This document shows, one piece after another, positions 61,909-64,000 of a stretch of 64,000 bases of DNA. Below the pieces are notes generated by a model. The model saw only the letters and a program-made list of their open reading frames with translations. It was not told the DNA's origin and searched no databases. Origin of the DNA: Alienimonas californiensis (lineage in GTDB: Bacteria > Planctomycetota > Planctomycetia > Planctomycetales > Planctomycetaceae); NCBI RefSeq assembly GCF_007743815.1, contig NZ_CP036265.1:1452501-1516500 (forward strand), written 5' to 3'. The position numbers were made by a program, and so were the translations under genes. Each line of letters begins with the position of its first letter. The stretch's first letter is position 1.

Positions 61909-64000
61909 TTAGCGGACGGCGGCGAGGCGGCGGGCGCGGCGGGCGGAACGCCCCAGACCGGTGGACCCTAGCTCGGGGAATCCCGGGGCCGGGGCGTCGA
62001 GTGTCCCCGGAGCCGACCCGTTCGCCAGTTTCTCCCCGTCCGCGTCGGCCGAACCGGGGGCCGTCCCCCCGCCCCCCGCCGGCACGACCGGCAAACGCCG
62101 GTCGCGTTCCTGCCCGACGCGTTCCTGCCCGGCCCGGCCCGACCGGGCCGGGTCCCGGGCGAGCATCTCCCGCACCACCGCGTCCCGCCGGCGGCGCCAG
62201 CGGGCGGAGGCCCGGGAGGGCCCCGGCACGCCCCCGGCCGCCGCCGCGACCAGCGCGGCGGCCTCGTCCAGTTCAAGGTTCTCCAGATCGAACCCGGCTT
62301 CGGTCTGCGGGGCGTCGAGCGCGGAGACGGGTTCGCCGGGGGCGCCCTCGGCCGCTTCGGGGGCGGCGTCGGGGGCGGCGTCGGCGCCGGGGGCCGAGGC
62401 GGGGGCGTCGCTGGGGACGACCGCGGGGGGCGGGCCGACGGGGGCGGTGGGGGCGGCGTCCTCGAAGGTCGGCAGGGGGCCGCGGCGGAACAGCGGTTGT
62501 TCCAGGCCGCCGCTTTCGACGCGGAAGGTGCTTTCCACCTCCGGGTCCTGCCCGGGCCGCACGATTACGAACTGGAACACCGCCCCTTCCGCCCCGAGGT
62601 TCTGGAAGTAGGGGTCGGACAGGTAGGCGCTGCGGAACGGATCGCCGATGAGGTAGTAGGCGAGGTCCGGCACGGTCAGGGCGGGCGCGCCGGGCTCGTC
62701 GAGGCCTTCGGTCAGGCCCTGCTGATCCTGGTAGATCCAGAGCTGCAACTCCGGCAGGTCCGACGCCGGGGCGCCGGCGGCGGGGGCGGCCTCGTCCAGA
62801 TCGGCGAAGGGCGGCGGGGCGACGAACGTCGGCGCAGCGACCACCGGCGGGGCGAGTTCCGGCGGGGCGACCGGCTCGGGCTCCGGGTCCGGCAGCGGAT
62901 CGGAGGCGACCACGTCGCCGAACACGAACGTCAACGGGGCGTTCGCGCGGGTGAGGTTGGACGTGGCCGTGGCGAGGTTCCCGACGCCGACGAGCCGGAT
63001 CGACGGGTCGAAGCTCGCGATGAACGCCCCGGGGAGCGTCCCGCCGTTCGCCGCCGCCTGGTTCGCCAGGTCGATCAGTTCCGCCCCGATCGGCAGCGAC
63101 TGCGGGCCGAAGTTGTAGACAGTCCCGCCGGCGCCGGGGGGCAGTTGGTTCGGGGAGAGCTGGCCGTTGGGCAGGATCAGTTGGACGGTGAGGTTCTGGT
63201 CCGCGATCCCCCCCCGCCGCGTGCCGGCCTCGACGGCGAAGTCGACCGGGAGGCCGGTGTCGATCGAGAGCAGCTCGCCGGTCTGGCCGACGCGGAAGGT
63301 GCCCGGGGGGCTGCCGGTGACGGGGATCAGCGTGCCGGGCAGCGGGGCGACGGCCTGCCCGGTGCGAGTGGTCAGCCGGCCGTCGCCGGCGAAGTTGACG
63401 TCCCCGCCGGCGACCAGGGCGGCGCGGGTCACGCGGGACGTGCCGCCCCGGATTTCGTAGCGGACGGCCTCGCCGACGGCCCGGGTGACGAAGACCCCGC
63501 CGACGGCGAACACCGACGCCGTGCCGGAATCGGTCGTCACGCCGGCCACGACGCCGCCGTCCATGCCCAGCGCCGCGCCGATCGTCAGCGTTTGCCCGCC
63601 GCGCTGAGCGACGCCGACGCCGTTCCCGTCGGCCCGGGCGGCGACGACGGCGGCGTTCAGGTTGATCGCCCCGACGTTGCCGGGGTTGGCGAAGCTGGCG
63701 ACGCCGATGGAGCCGGACGCCTCCAGGGCGACGACGCCGGCGGTGATGCGGTCGGCGCCGGGCTGGACGATGTCCCCGCCGCGGGCGAGCACAGCGACGC
63801 TGCCGGTCGTCGGGTGGCTGCCGACGTCGGCGTTCAACCGCACGCCCTCGCCGGCGCCCAGTTCCGCCCGCACCCCGCCGTACACGTCCGCATTGACGAT
63901 CAGGTTGCCGAGCGGGGCGTCCGCCCGCACCGTCCCGCCGGCCTGCAGGCCGTTGGCGGCCAGGCCGACGACGGTCTGCCCGACGGCGACGACGTCCGGC
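61909..64000 (-). CDS. Large repetitive surface protein, C-terminal part (5' end outside window)
   Basis: At least 697 residues; the frame stays open to the window edge. The first 300 visible residues are Gly/Ala/Val-rich beta-helix-like repeats (VALEASGSIGVASFANPGNV, LNAAVVAARADGNGVG) of the filamentous-haemagglutinin or autotransporter passenger kind. A Pro/Ala-rich region, a block YYLIGDPFRSAYLSDPYFQN with VFQFVIVRPGQDP, and a disordered Arg-rich tail follow. It is probably secreted or surface-attached. The 124 bp between it and the kinase gene show no feature. Confidence 0.75.
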   Translation of the reverse strand, partial: PDVVAVGQTVVGLAANGLQAGGTVRADAPLGNLIVNADVYGGVRAELGAGEGVRLNADVGSHPTTGSVAVLARGGDIVQPGADRITAGVVALEASGSIGVASFANPGNVGAINLNAAVVAARADGNGVGVAQRGGQTLTIGAALGMDGGVVAGVTTDSGTASVFAVGGVFVTRAVGEAVRYEIRGGTSRVTRAALVAGGDVNFAGDGRLTTRTGQAVAPLPGTLIPVTGSPPGTFRVGQTGELLSIDTGLPVDFAVEAGTRRGGIADQNLTVQLILPNGQLSPNQLPPGAGGTVYNFGPQSLPIGAELIDLANQAAANGGTLPGAFIASFDPSIRLVGVGNLATATSNLTRANAPLTFVFGDVVASDPLPDPEPEPVAPPELAPPVVAAPTFVAPPPFADLDEAAPAAGAPASDLPELQLWIYQDQQGLTEGLDEPGAPALTVPDLAYYLIGDPFRSAYLSDPYFQNLGAEGAVFQFVIVRPGQDPEVESTFRVESGGLEQPLFRRGPLPTFEDAAPTAPVGPPPAVVPSDAPASAPGADAAPDAAPEAAEGAPGEPVSALDAPQTEAGFDLENLELDEAAALVAAAAGGVPGPSRASARWRRRRDAVVREMLARDPARSGRAGQERVGQERDRRLPVVPAGGGGTAPGSADADGEKLANGSAPGTLDAPAPGFPELGSTGLGRSARRARRLAAVR

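Overview
The window is very GC-rich. Gene content points to a planctomycete: Ycf46/Ycf35/DUF2997 gene set with lineage-type small partners, planctomycete-style tyrosine integrases, a giant Ser/Thr kinase with WD40 repeats, and an M50 peptidase-HlyD hybrid. No species is claimed.

Positions 1 to about 46,330 look like a defence and mobile-element island that ends at a tRNA-Gln gene. From left to right: the 3' end of a cas6-like gene and a YkvA-type gene; two related CRISPR arrays interleaved with cas1 and cas2, all reading leftward (1-5.2 kb); two unknown membrane-associated proteins (5.3-7.5 kb); a three-gene module of DUF6361 protein, phospholipase-D-like protein and SNF2-like helicase, whose helicase is broken by an insertion sequence and by a frameshift (7.6-15.6 kb); a 2113-residue DUF4011-helicase-nuclease (15.9-22.2 kb); an EVE-HNH protein (22.2-23.4 kb); and a type I restriction-modification locus hsdM-hsdS-(DUF433)-nuclease-like gene-hsdR (23.5-31.0 kb).

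Next come an IS110-family element plus a fragment of a second one (31-33 kb), then a leftward cassette of nine small and medium genes (34.0-40.4 kb). The cassette encodes DUF1257/Ycf35, DUF2997, a Ycf46-like AAA ATPase, a DnaN-like sliding-clamp relative and several unknown proteins. Its genes are grouped into translationally coupled units separated by hairpins, several followed by T-runs. I consider it the least described system here. A rightward unknown gene, three regularly spaced DnaA-box-like sites, a free-standing DUF4096 protein, an excisionase-like HTH protein and two tandem tyrosine integrases complete the island.

Right of tRNA-Gln (46.4-64 kb) the content is ordinary chromosome: metX, an M50/HlyD membrane protein, a YedK/HMCES-type SRAP gene, an APC permease, metW, a small coiled-coil protein, a 2412-residue kinase with WD40 repeats, and the 3' part of a large surface protein that runs off the window. 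REP-like hairpin repeats and two REPIN-like doublets of equal length punctuate this half.

How it fits together: CRISPR adaptation, type I restriction, modified-DNA restriction (EVE-HNH) and two helicase-nuclease systems form a layered anti-phage island. The tandem integrases facing tRNA-Gln suggest how it arrived. Traces of decay (array 1, the helicase, the IS110 fragment and a half-duplicated small gene) suggest repeated turnover.
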